From the NCBI GenBank assembly GCA_023438965.1, contig JAEXPB010000470.1, positions 1 through 11,686 of the forward strand: a stretch of 11,686 nucleotides of DNA, given 5' to 3'. Numbering within the stretch: the first letter of the stretch is position 1; each line of letters begins with the position of its first letter. Of the stretch, positions 1-6,189 are shown in pieces. The translations under genes were made by a program, and so were the position numbers. The stretch comes from Bacillota bacterium (GTDB taxonomy: Bacteria > Bacillota > Clostridia > Saccharofermentanales > UBA5734). Below the pieces are notes generated by a model that saw nothing but the letters and a program-made list of their open reading frames with translations, searched no databases and was not told the DNA's origin.

Positions 1-4
1 GAGC

Positions 5-13
5 AAAGGAGGT
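5..13 (+). promoter_or_regulatory. Ribosome binding site deciding a GTG start
   Basis: The window opens with AAAGGAGGT, a near-perfect match to the anti-Shine-Dalgarno sequence, five bases before a GTG codon at 19. This strong site supports GTG as the initiator of the first gene. The gene's promoter, or an upstream operon partner, must lie outside the window. Confidence 0.8.
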
Positions 14-18
14 AACCT

Positions 19-1251
19 GTGGCCGTCAGCAAATCCGCGCCCGGCTCTGCCCTGGCGCATGGTCTGCGCCGTTTCGCCCGCTTGCTGATGATCCTGGTCC
101 TGATCGCCGGCATCTTGCTGCTGGCAGCCAACGGTTTGTACTACTGGTACAGCCAGCCGCTGGTAAACGGCTATGCCGCGGCGCAGGCCGCTTTGGCCGC
201 GGGCATGCCGGCTTCCAGCCGGACCGAAGCCGAACGGCTGGATTTCTATGCCGCCTGGGCAGCGAAACTGCAGGACCTGCCGACCCGGCTGGCGGCGCTG
301 AATCGTCAGCCCTGGACCGTGGCGGTCCTGAGCAAGGCAGAACCGGACCCGGCCGGCGTGCAGGCACTGCTGGAACAGACATCCCGCGGCCGGACAGCCG
401 TCGTAGCCTACTGCCAGGCCGTGGTGGCCATTAACCAGGCCGTGGCGGTTTATCGCGCGTTGACCGGCGATCCGGTCAGCGAGCCCCAATCCCTGCCCCA
501 AAGTCTGGCTTGGTATCGTGTCCGCATCCAGGCCGTCAACCAGCTGGAAATCGATTATGCCGCCCTGAGCAGGATTGCCGGCCTGGATCTGGCCGGCCCG
601 CTGTTCACGGCAGACGAACTGGGTATTGCGGCGGCTGGGGCCGATATCCAATCCTGGCGGCAGCCCGTACAATTGCTGCAGGACATTATGACGGCCGGAT
701 CCATGCTGGAAACCCGGCTCGACGCCCTGTATGCCCAGGACCCGAACGCTGCCGGCCTGGCGCAGGCCAATGCGACCTGCGCCGCGCTGCTGGCAGAACA
801 GCAGGCCCTCGCCGACCAGGCGGCTGCGCTGACCGACGCACTCCCGGCAGCCCTGCGGCCGGCCTGGCGGTATTGGCTGACCGGTCTGGACGGCAGAAAG
901 CAGTTCATCAGCCAGCTGCAATCCTGGTGGGAGAATACCGTCAAGGCCAAGCAAAGCCTGGACTCTGCCGCGACCGATCGCGCGACGGCCAAGCGCTATA
1001 TCGCCGACAGCCTGAAGGAAACCAATGTCGAGACCGCTTACCTGTGGACCCGAACCGCTCAAGAAGCACGGGTCAGCATGAATACGGCCATCGATTTCGC
1101 CAATATCGCCCTTGACCGAGCCAATCAGCAGGCCGCGAATCTGACAGCCAGCCGCACAGCTTACCGGACCGCCCTGGACCTGGATGCCGCTGTCCGCCAG
1201 ATCCCGCCGCAGGACATGATCCGGGCCGACGCCTTCTGGCTCGAAGGCTAA
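19..1251 (+). CDS. Membrane-anchored, helix-rich protein of unknown function
   Basis: I do not recognise this 410-residue protein. It has a basic N-terminus (R17, R18, R21), one strongly hydrophobic segment at about residues 22-43 and then a long, Ala/Gln/Leu-rich, predominantly helical region. The positive-inside pattern suggests a signal anchor with the bulk outside the membrane. Residues 48-150 and 215-390 look like long amphipathic helices that could form a coiled-coil bundle. Only two cysteines are seen (C132, C254), and there is no catalytic signature. Tryptophans cluster around 283-304. The gene starts at GTG with an excellent ribosome site. It ends 82 bases before the pyrophosphatase, with no terminator seen between them, so co-transcription is possible. 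The coding call rests on the ribosome site, the clear N-terminal anchor and codon usage like its neighbours. The extracytoplasmic location is inference. A scaffold or envelope sensor role would be a guess. Confidence 0.85.
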   Translation: MAVSKSAPGSALAHGLRRFARLLMILVLIAGILLLAANGLYYWYSQPLVNGYAAAQAALAAGMPASSRTEAERLDFYAAWAAKLQDLPTRLAALNRQPWTVAVLSKAEPDPAGVQALLEQTSRGRTAVVAYCQAVVAINQAVAVYRALTGDPVSEPQSLPQSLAWYRVRIQAVNQLEIDYAALSRIAGLDLAGPLFTADELGIAAAGADIQSWRQPVQLLQDIMTAGSMLETRLDALYAQDPNAAGLAQANATCAALLAEQQALADQAAALTDALPAALRPAWRYWLTGLDGRKQFISQLQSWWENTVKAKQSLDSAATDRATAKRYIADSLKETNVETAYLWTRTAQEARVSMNTAIDFANIALDRANQQAANLTASRTAYRTALDLDAAVRQIPPQDMIRADAFWLEG

Positions 1252-1333
1252 GCCCCAGAACAAGACGGACCGGCGCCGGAGACTCTGTATCACCGGAAAC
1301 CGGCCGACCAATGGCGTGAAAGGATATGATTCG

Positions 1334-1870
1334 ATGAACATTTGGCATGATATCTCCGACAGCCGCATCCGCCCCGACAAATTCATGGCGGTGATCGAAA
1401 TTCCCAAAGGCGGCAAGCAAAAGTACGAAATGGACAAGGCCACCGGCATGCTGCGTCTGGACCGGATTCTCTACACCTCGACTCATTATCCGGCCAATTA
1501 TGGCTTCATCCCGCGCACCTTGGCCGACGACGGCGACCCGCTGGACGTCCTGGTCCTCTGTTCCGAGCAGCTGCAGCCGATGTGCCTGGTTGAGTGCTAT
1601 CCGATCGGTGTCTTTTCGATGACCGATGACGAGGAGCTGGACGAGAAGATCATCGCCATTCCTTATGAAGAACCGACCATGAATGTCTGGAAAGACATCG
1701 GTGATCTGCCGCCGCACATGTTTTCGGAGATCCAGCATTTTTTCTCGGTCTACAAGTCGCTCGAGCATACCCCGACCAGCCTGCAGGAAGTGGAAAACGC
1801 CCAGGCAGCGCGGGAAATCATCCGGAAGTGCCTGGACGCCTACAAAGTGCATTTCCGGATCAAGGATTAA
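1334..1870 (+). CDS. ppa: Inorganic pyrophosphatase, family I (soluble)
   Basis: Hydrolyses cytoplasmic pyrophosphate to two phosphates, pulling nucleotide, DNA and aminoacyl-tRNA synthesis forward, with Mg2+ as cofactor. The 178-residue protein has the usual bacterial family I length. The family signature DGDPLDV lies at residues 66-72, giving metal-binding Asp 66, 68 and 71. E22 in IEIPKGG, Y56 in YPANYGF, and D98, D103 and K105 in the MTDDEELDEK stretch align with known E. coli active-site residues (E20, Y55, D97, D102, K104). I chose the ATG at 1334 because AAAGGA at 1319-1324 lies nine bases upstream; an in-frame GTG at 1316 would add six residues but overlaps that site. There is no clear promoter in the 82-base gap upstream, so it may be read with the preceding gene. 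No terminator is obvious after it. This is a soluble hydrolase, not the membrane proton-pumping type. Confidence 0.96.
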   Translation: MNIWHDISDSRIRPDKFMAVIEIPKGGKQKYEMDKATGMLRLDRILYTSTHYPANYGFIPRTLADDGDPLDVLVLCSEQLQPMCLVECYPIGVFSMTDDEELDEKIIAIPYEEPTMNVWKDIGDLPPHMFSEIQHFFSVYKSLEHTPTSLQEVENAQAAREIIRKCLDAYKVHFRIKD

Positions 1871-1975
1871 TGTCCGGCCAACCCTGAAACGGATGATACA
1901 AGCCAGAACACGCGCCGGCTGTCAGAAAATTCTATATTGTCGCCACATTGGCTAAACAAATCGGTCATGACTGCA

Positions 1976-1984
1976 TGGCATAAT
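1976..1984 (+). promoter_or_regulatory. Extended -10 promoter candidate for the SHOCT gene
   Basis: TGGCATAAT is an extended -10 (TGn followed by CATAAT, five of six matches to TATAAT). No good -35 is found 16-18 bases upstream, which is tolerated by extended -10 promoters. Transcription would begin near 1991, leaving a very short leader if translation starts at 2007 and about 30 bases if it starts at 2022. This is a sequence-pattern inference only. Confidence 0.4.
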
Positions 1985-2006
1985 GAAAACAGAGGCATCA
2001 GGTTGA

Positions 2007-2411
2007 ATGGAGATGATTAGAATGCTTGCTGCTCTAAATGCTATTGCTTTAATGATGCGGAATTATGGTCTGCGGGACCGCCTGGGGGACTGGTCCGGCT
2101 GTTGGGGTTTGATGCGCAATGCCCATCCGGGGGCTTATCTCGGCATGTTCCTGCTGTTCCTGCTCCTGGCTGCGGCGGTTGTGGTTGTGATTATCGTCGC
2201 GATCAATTATTCACACCGGCATAAGGACTATCATGCTTACAAGAACGCCGCGACTGCCAGCACCGGACCTTCGGCCAGCCCGGCGGACGAAGCGGCAACG
2301 GTGCCGCTGGCAGATAATCCGGCCTTGCGGATCCTTGACGAGCGCTATGCGCGCGGGGAGATCAACGAGGACGAATACCTGCGGCATAAAGAAAACCTGT
2401 TGAAAAAATAA
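2007..2411 (+). CDS. Small membrane protein with C-terminal SHOCT domain
   Basis: The 134-residue protein has one strong membrane segment at about residues 43-68 and a Ser/Ala/Pro-rich linker (about 80-103). It ends in a typical SHOCT (short C-terminal) motif at residues 105-133, with the pattern ILDERYARGEI followed by DEYLRHKENL. SHOCT motifs occur at the ends of many otherwise unrelated membrane or secreted proteins and are thought to mediate oligomerisation or protein contacts; the precise role here is unknown. The start is uncertain. ATG 2007 has only weak upstream matches (AGAGG eleven bases away), whereas ATG 2022 has GGAG nine bases upstream and would give a 129-residue protein. A perfect intrinsic terminator follows 23 bases after the stop, and a separate promoter precedes nfeD. 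The gene is therefore probably its own transcription unit despite lying beside the membrane-microdomain genes. Adjacency alone does not prove a functional link. Confidence 0.88.
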   Translation: MEMIRMLAALNAIALMMRNYGLRDRLGDWSGCWGLMRNAHPGAYLGMFLLFLLLAAAVVVVIIVAINYSHRHKDYHAYKNAATASTGPSASPADEAATVPLADNPALRILDERYARGEINEDEYLRHKENLLKK

Positions 2412-2433
2412 GAACAAGCCTGATGCAGGGATG

Positions 2434-2465
2434 CCCCGGCCGTGCAAAACGGCCGGGGTTTTTTT
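2434..2465 (+). terminator. Intrinsic terminator after the SHOCT gene
   Basis: CCCCGGCCG (2434-2442) and CGGCCGGGG (2450-2458) form a perfect 9-bp GC stem, extendable by one T-A pair, around a short A-rich loop. Seven T residues (2459-2465) follow directly. This is a textbook Rho-independent terminator on the plus strand, and it separates the SHOCT gene from nfeD-floA. Confidence 0.96.
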
Positions 2466-2499
2466 ATCCGGCGCAACTGGTAATGCAGATGCGAAATAT

Positions 2500-2528
2500 T
2501 TGATATTTTCCGGATGATGGGCTATACT
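2500..2528 (+). promoter_or_regulatory. SigA-type promoter for the nfeD-floA unit
   Basis: TTGATA (2500-2505) and TATACT (2523-2528) each match the vegetative consensus at five of six positions and are separated by exactly 17 bases. The position, 35 bases after a terminator and about 50 bases before the nfeD start, fits a promoter for nfeD, floA and the small downstream gene. Confidence 0.75.
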
Positions 2529-2579
2529 TCAGGTAGAATTCCCGCAAAGATCAACCTGCAAGACAAGGAGGGATTCAAC

Positions 2580-3119
2580 ATGGTTCCGATATCCAGTATC
2601 ATTGGTCTTTTTGGTTTCTTGAACCGCATCGACACTTTGTCAGCCATTTTGTTCATTATCGGTCTGCTGCTCCTGGTAGTGGAAATGTTCATTCCCGGAT
2701 TTGGCATCGCCGGCGGCAGCGGCATCGTGCTGTTGGTTATCGGTATTATCCTGACCGCCACCACTCCGGCCGAAGCCATGGTTATGATCGGTATATTGCT
2801 GGCTTTGGTTGCGCTGGTCCTGTTTGTCATCCTGCGCTCCGCCAGGAAGGGCAAGCTGTCGAAATTACTGGTTTTACGCTCTGCCGCCAAACATGAGTCC
2901 GGCTACAGCGCGACAGCCGACTTCAGTGCGCTGGCCGGCAAGGAAGGCGTCGCCATGACGGTCCTGCGCCCCGCCGGTTCAGGCGAATTCGCCGGCCAGC
3001 GGCTGGATGTGGTCACGGATGGCACCTTCATCGAAAAAGGCACCCGGATCCGGATAATCCGGACCGAAGGCCGGCGGATCGTCGTGGAGGCAGTCCAGCC
3101 GACAACACCGTCAAAGTGA
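2580..3119 (+). CDS. nfeD: NfeD family membrane protein, partner of FloA
   Basis: Short-form NfeD protein of 179 residues. Membrane segments lie at about residues 19-37, 43-61 and 65-86, with the characteristic VEMFIPGFGIAG motif at 34-45. A C-terminal soluble OB-fold domain spans about 118-172, with the family's T-x-L-x-P-x-G and G-x-x-x-x-x-G-x-x-I patterns. NfeD proteins are usually encoded next to SPFH/flotillin genes and are thought to interact with them at the membrane; B. subtilis yqeZ beside yqfA (floA) is the closest parallel. This protein lacks the N-terminal ClpP-like protease domain of long NfeD (NfeD1b, 1510-N type). The start is ATG 2580 because AAGGAGGGA at 2565-2573 is ideally placed. 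A longer in-frame reading from 2514 overlaps the promoter and is rejected. floA follows 71 bases later. Confidence 0.95.
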   Translation: MVPISSIIGLFGFLNRIDTLSAILFIIGLLLLVVEMFIPGFGIAGGSGIVLLVIGIILTATTPAEAMVMIGILLALVALVLFVILRSARKGKLSKLLVLRSAAKHESGYSATADFSALAGKEGVAMTVLRPAGSGEFAGQRLDVVTDGTFIEKGTRIRIIRTEGRRIVVEAVQPTTPSK

Positions 3120-3190
3120 AGCCCCTGCGGCAGGCCGAAAACTGAGCCTGTCCGCATGAAATGCTGCTAGCTACGAAAGGAGTCATCAAC

Positions 3191-4183
3191 ATGGGTGGAG
3201 AAATCATCATTTACGGTCTGGTCATTGCGGCGGTATTCATTTTTCTGTCCTTCTTTTTCAGCTTCGTGCCGGTCGGGCTATGGATTGCCGCGGCTGCGGC
3301 CGGCGTCAAGGTCGGCATCTTCAACCTGGTGGCCATGCGCTTGCGCCGGGTTGTCCCGACCCGGGTCGTCAATCCCCTGATCAAGGCAACAAAGGCCGGC
3401 CTCGATGTGAACATCAACCAGCTGGAAGCCCATTTCCTGGCCGGCGGCAATGTGGACAAGGTGGTCAACGCCCTGATTGCCGCCCAGCGAGCCGATATCC
3501 CGCTCGAATTCGAACGGGCAGCGGCGATCGACCTGGCCGGCCGCGATGTCCTCGAAGCCGTGCAGATGAGCGTCAATCCCAAAGTGATCGAGACACCGCT
3601 GGTCGCAGCCATCGCCAAGGATGGCATTGAGCTGAAGGCCAAAGCCCGCGTCACCGTACGCGCCAATATCGACCGTTTGGTCGGCGGCGCCGGCGAAGCG
3701 ACGATCATCGCCCGCGTCGGCGAGGGCATTGTCACGACGATCGGCTCAGCGGTCACGCACAAGGATGTCCTGGAGAATCCGGACCGTATATCCAAAACCG
3801 TTCTGAGCAAAGGATTGGACGCCGGCACGGCCTTTGAGATCCTTTCGATCGATATCGCGGACGTCGATGTGGGACGCAATATCGGCGCGCAGCTGCAGAC
3901 GGACCAGGCTGAAGCCGACAAACGGATCGCCCAGGCCAAGGCTGAGGAACGCCGGGCGATGGCGGTCGCCCGCGAACAAGAGATGAAGGCCGCAGTAGTC
4001 GAGATGCGCGCCAAAGTCGTCGAGGCGGAAGCCGATGTGCCGAAAGCCATGGCACAGGCGCTGCGCGAAGGCAAGCTGGGCGTCATGGATTACTACAATA
4101 TGCAGAACGTAATCGCTGATACGCAGATGCGCGGCTCGATTGCCGGCACAGCCAAGCCCGAAACCGGTGCAGAGCATAAGTAA
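3191..4183 (+). CDS. floA: Flotillin-like protein FloA (SPFH family)
   Basis: A scaffold protein of functional membrane microdomains. In B. subtilis, FloA helps organise membrane fluidity, signalling and secretion complexes. The 330-residue length is almost that of B. subtilis FloA/YqfA. A hydrophobic hairpin-like segment at about residues 5-38 anchors it. It runs into the family-specific stretch [18 protein letters not shown] and then the SPFH domain, with blocks such as [17 protein letters not shown] and [20 protein letters not shown]. An Ala/Glu-rich coiled coil follows (about 232-292, containing [20 protein letters not shown]) that drives oligomerisation. These blocks are close to identical to remembered YqfA sequence. 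The ATG at 3191 is chosen for AAAGGAG at 3176-3182; an ATG at 3161 would add ten residues without a ribosome site. Transcribed with nfeD and probably the next small gene. Confidence 0.98.
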   Translation: MGGEIIIYGLVIAAVFIFLSFFFSFVPVGLWIAAAAAGVKVGIFNLVAMRLRRVVPTRVVNPLIKATKAGLDVNINQLEAHFLAGGNVDKVVNALIAAQRADIPLEFERAAAIDLAGRDVLEAVQMSVNPKVIETPLVAAIAKDGIELKAKARVTVRANIDRLVGGAGEATIIARVGEGIVTTIGSAVTHKDVLENPDRISKTVLSKGLDAGTAFEILSIDIADVDVGRNIGAQLQTDQAEADKRIAQAKAEERRAMAVAREQEMKAAVVEMRAKVVEAEADVPKAMAQALREGKLGVMDYYNMQNVIADTQMRGSIAGTAKPETGAEHK

Positions 4184-4185
4184 GG

Positions 4186-4211
4186 ACCGCGGCAATCGGC
4201 TATTGGGCGGT
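4186..4211 (+). other. Imperfect hairpin between floA and the small gene
   Basis: ACCGC (4186-4190) pairs with GCGGT (4207-4211) and CAAT (4193-4196) with ATTG (4202-4205), around the loop CGGCT. No T tract follows, so it is not a standard terminator. It could protect the floA mRNA 3' end, act as a processing site or be chance. Confidence 0.25.
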
Positions 4212-4253
4212 TAAAGCAATTTGCGCGGTTACTGTGATTGAGGTGGTGATAGC

Positions 4254-4490
4254 ATGATGAATGAAAACGACAGAACCGGCTTGCAGCCAAGTTCAATCCA
4301 GCCACGTTACCAACCGACGATCACGGCCGGCGCTGCCGCGGCGGAGATCGGGTCGGCGGCCGAATTGGCCAGGCGCGATGCCGATCAGCTGCCGCCCTGG
4401 CATGATCTGACTGCCGATCAGATCGTTCAAGGCATTGTCCTGTCGGAAATTCTCGGACCGCCGGCTGCACACCGGCGGCGCAAATATTGA
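4254..4490 (+). CDS. Unrecognised 78-residue protein, third gene of the floA unit
   Basis: Small soluble protein without a membrane segment or signal peptide. The N-terminal half is polar and Ala-rich. The C-terminal part (about residues 47-78) is distinctive: Pro-Pro-Trp-His, then an amphipathic helix LTADQIVQGIVLSEILG, a Pro-Pro turn and a basic tail (HRRRK). Such a short helix plus basic tail would suit binding to a membrane protein or to acidic lipid, but this is inference. The coding call rests on the ribosome site (GAGGTGGTGA at 4240-4249), the ATG at 4254 (or 4257), the absence of a terminator after floA and a strong terminator 24 bases after its stop. B. subtilis also has a small gene, yqfB, after floA. 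I cannot claim homology to it. Confidence 0.75.
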   Translation: MMNENDRTGLQPSSIQPRYQPTITAGAAAAEIGSAAELARRDADQLPPWHDLTADQIVQGIVLSEILGPPAAHRRRKY

Positions 4491-4509
4491 CCGTTATTCG
4501 GCGCACATG

Positions 4510-4545
4510 AAAAAGGCGGCAGACTTCAAAGTCTGCCGCCCTTTT
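4510..4545. terminator. Bidirectional terminator between the floA unit and uraA
   Basis: GGCGGCAGAC (4515-4524) and GTCTGCCGCC (4531-4540) form a perfect 10-bp stem, with one more T-A pair and a four-base loop. Five A residues precede the stem (4510-4514) and CTTTT follows (4541-4545), so a U-tract hairpin forms on either strand. It can end both the plus-strand floA unit and the minus-strand permease gene, which converge here. Confidence 0.93.
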
Positions 4546-4564
4546 ATTGCTAGTCCGGCAAATT

Positions 4565-5911
4565 TTACTCGTAAGCCTTTTCTTTGCGTCCGATTGACAG
4601 GACCAGATTGATGACAATACCGGCCAGCGCCGCGGTGGCAATAGCCGGAAGCTGCATGCCAAAGAAGGGGATCATGCCGCCTTTGAAGCCATAATTGCCG
4701 CCGAGACCGATGACCAGGATGGTCGAGATGACGGCCAGGTTGCGGGCGCTGAACAGGTCGACCTTGCGGTTGATCATGATCGCGATGCCCTGGGCGCCGA
4801 TGATGCCGAACAGGTAAATGCTGACACCGCCGATGACCGCGCCCGGGATGGTGTTGACCAGGTTGGACAGCGGGGTGAAGAAAGAGATAATCATGGTGAT
4901 GACCGCCGCAGCGCCGAGGACCCAAACCGAGAAGTTACGGGTGATGGCCATGGTGCTCAGGTTCTCGCCGTAGTTGGTGCCGGCAGGGCCGCCGAAAAGC
5001 GAGGAGACGATGTCGCCGATACCGTCGCCGATCAGGTTCGAACCCAGGCGGTTCTTGATGTTGTAGGAGGGCTTGCCCTTCTGCTGGGCCAGGTGGTCAA
5101 CATAGATGTCCAGCTGGAACAGGTGGGCGGTGGACTCCGGAATCGTCGCGATGGCGATCGGCATGATCGCCAGGACGGCGGTCCAGCTGACGGACGGCAG
5201 GGTGAAGTGCGGCGCGGCAATGATATCGCCGGCGAATATTTTGGTAAAGTCGACCATGTTGAAGAAAATACTGACAATATAGCCGACCAGAATGCCAAAC
5301 AAGATCGGCAGCTGGCCCCAGGTGCCCTTGAGGTAGACCGAGAAGAGCATGGTGGCTACCAGGGTGACCAGGGCAACGATCCAGGCGTAATTCTGGGCGA
5401 CGCCCTCCGCACCGTTGCCGGCGGCGCCGGTGATAGCGGTGCCGGCCAGGGAAATGCCGATGACAATGGCGATCGAGCCGGTGACTGTCGGCGGCAGGAC
5501 GACTTCAATGGCTTTCATGCCGACGGCGTTGACGAGCAAACCGGCGGCGATGGAAACCAGACCGGACATGATGACGCCGAACTGGGCCTGGGAAATCAGG
5601 CTGGCAGCCGCGACCTTGCCGAATTCGACCGCGCCGGCCGAACCGCCGGTGATCGATACGATCGCTGCAATGTAGGAGAAGCTGGAACCATAATACAGGG
5701 GGATCTTGCCGCGGGTATCGAGCAGGAAGCAGATGGTGGCCAGACCGCTGGCAAAGATGGTGGTGGAGACGTGGAATCCGGTCAGCAGGGCGACCAGGAC
5801 CGTGGCCGGAAACATGACCAGGATTTGCTGCAGGGCAAACAGGATCAGTTTCCAGATCGGGGGTTTTTCATCAGGCAGGTACCCGACGATCGGCTGGGGT
5901 GCTTGACTCAT
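4565..5911 (-). CDS. uraA: Uracil permease, NCS2 (nucleobase:cation symporter-2) family
   Basis: Inner-membrane symporter that brings uracil (or a related nucleobase) into the cell with protons. The 448 residues contain about 14 hydrophobic segments in the NCS2 pattern. The substrate-binding residues of E. coli UraA can be placed: E259 and H263 in IPESTAHLF (UraA E241, H245) and E316 in TNYGENLSTMAITR (UraA E290). The TNYGEN motif favours uracil over the xanthine/urate branch, which carries Q-N in this loop. The 18-residue hydrophilic N-terminus is normal. Start ATG (5909-5911) has AAAGGAGG on the minus strand at 5919-5926. It stands alone, convergent with the floA unit and divergent from pirin, with its own promoter and palindromes upstream. 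I see no PyrR-type attenuator and no purine riboswitch in the leader. Substrate is inferred, not proven. Confidence 0.93.
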   Translation of the reverse strand: MSQAPQPIVGYLPDEKPPIWKLILFALQQILVMFPATVLVALLTGFHVSTTIFASGLATICFLLDTRGKIPLYYGSSFSYIAAIVSITGGSAGAVEFGKVAAASLISQAQFGVIMSGLVSIAAGLLVNAVGMKAIEVVLPPTVTGSIAIVIGISLAGTAITGAAGNGAEGVAQNYAWIVALVTLVATMLFSVYLKGTWGQLPILFGILVGYIVSIFFNMVDFTKIFAGDIIAAPHFTLPSVSWTAVLAIMPIAIATIPESTAHLFQLDIYVDHLAQQKGKPSYNIKNRLGSNLIGDGIGDIVSSLFGGPAGTNYGENLSTMAITRNFSVWVLGAAAVITMIISFFTPLSNLVNTIPGAVIGGVSIYLFGIIGAQGIAIMINRKVDLFSARNLAVISTILVIGLGGNYGFKGGMIPFFGMQLPAIATAALAGIVINLVLSIGRKEKAYE

Positions 5912-5939
5912 ATGAGGTCCTCCTTTGAATGTTTTTCGC

Positions 5940-5958
5940 GCGGAATATATGGTTCCGC
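5940..5958 (-). promoter_or_regulatory. Leader hairpin upstream of uraA
   Basis: GCGGAA (5940-5945) and TTCCGC (5953-5958) form a perfect 6-bp inverted repeat with a seven-base A/T-rich loop. In the uraA transcript it lies about 14 bases before the ribosome site. It has no U tract, so it is not a terminator. It could modulate translation or bind a regulator, or be a by-product of composition. Confidence 0.35.
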
Positions 5959-5971
5959 TGCATTCTCTTCA

Positions 5972-6000
5972 AAGCTACTATTCCTGAAATAGCTTGTCAA
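5972..6000 (-). promoter_or_regulatory. uraA promoter with overlapping palindrome
   Basis: On the minus strand a perfect -35 TTGACA (5995-6000) is followed after 17 bases by a weak -10 TAGCTT (5972-5977). The spacer holds nested inverted repeats: AAGCTA/TAGCTT (5972-5977 and 5990-5995) and CTATT/AATAG (5978-5982 and 5988-5992) around CCTGA. A consensus -35 with a poor -10 and a palindrome over the spacer is the usual look of a regulated promoter. The regulator is unknown. Confidence 0.5.
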
Positions 6001-6063
6001 GGTCTCCTTCCATGTCCGGAAAAAATAATCATTCGCGGCTTGCAATGGTTGGCTGCCGGCCGG

Positions 6064-6092
6064 TTGACCACCGGCGATTACGGGTCTACAAT
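6064..6092 (+). promoter_or_regulatory. Promoter for the pirin gene
   Basis: TTGACC (6064-6069) and TACAAT (6087-6092), each five of six to consensus, are exactly 17 bases apart. Transcription would start near 6099, giving a leader of about 90 bases before ATG 6190. Confidence 0.7.
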
Positions 6093-6136
6093 CAATAATA
6101 TAAGAGGGCAGAAGCCAGCCGCCGCATATGGGAATC

Positions 6137-6158
6137 GCCAGTTGGCCGCCAGTTGGCC
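6137..6158 (+). repeat. Tandem 11-bp palindromic repeat in the pirin leader
   Basis: GCCAGTTGGCC occurs twice without a gap (6137-6147, 6148-6158). Each copy contains GCCA-GT-TGGC, so the repeat is also a pair of near-palindromes spaced one helical turn apart. It lies between the pirin promoter and start codon and is followed by a third palindrome, GGCCGGCC (6155-6162). It is a candidate operator or RNA structure. Confidence 0.6.
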
Positions 6159-6189
6159 GGCCAGCTTTGATAGATGGGGGGCTCAGCCT

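Noticed and set aside
2514..2579. Possible 22-residue N-terminal extension of NfeD
   Set aside because: It overlaps the predicted -10 element and has no ribosome site, whereas ATG 2580 has an ideal one.
3042..3068. Run of CCGGAT palindromes at the end of nfeD
   Set aside because: It is explained by repeated Arg-Ile codons in a GC-rich coding region (TRIRIIR); similar CCGGATC repeats occur in pirin at Arg-Ile codons.
3211..4086. 291-residue minus-strand frame opposite floA
   Set aside because: It is Ser/Ala/Thr-rich complement sequence of a highly conserved floA, with no start context.
5093..5992. 299-residue plus-strand frame opposite uraA
   Set aside because: It is Gly/Asp/Gln-rich, as expected for the complement of a membrane protein gene, and runs through the uraA promoter.
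5912..6063. Purine riboswitch or PyrR attenuator upstream of the nucleobase permease
   Set aside because: I could not find the conserved purine riboswitch core or a terminator/antiterminator pair in the minus-strand leader; only a short hairpin and a promoter palindrome are visible.
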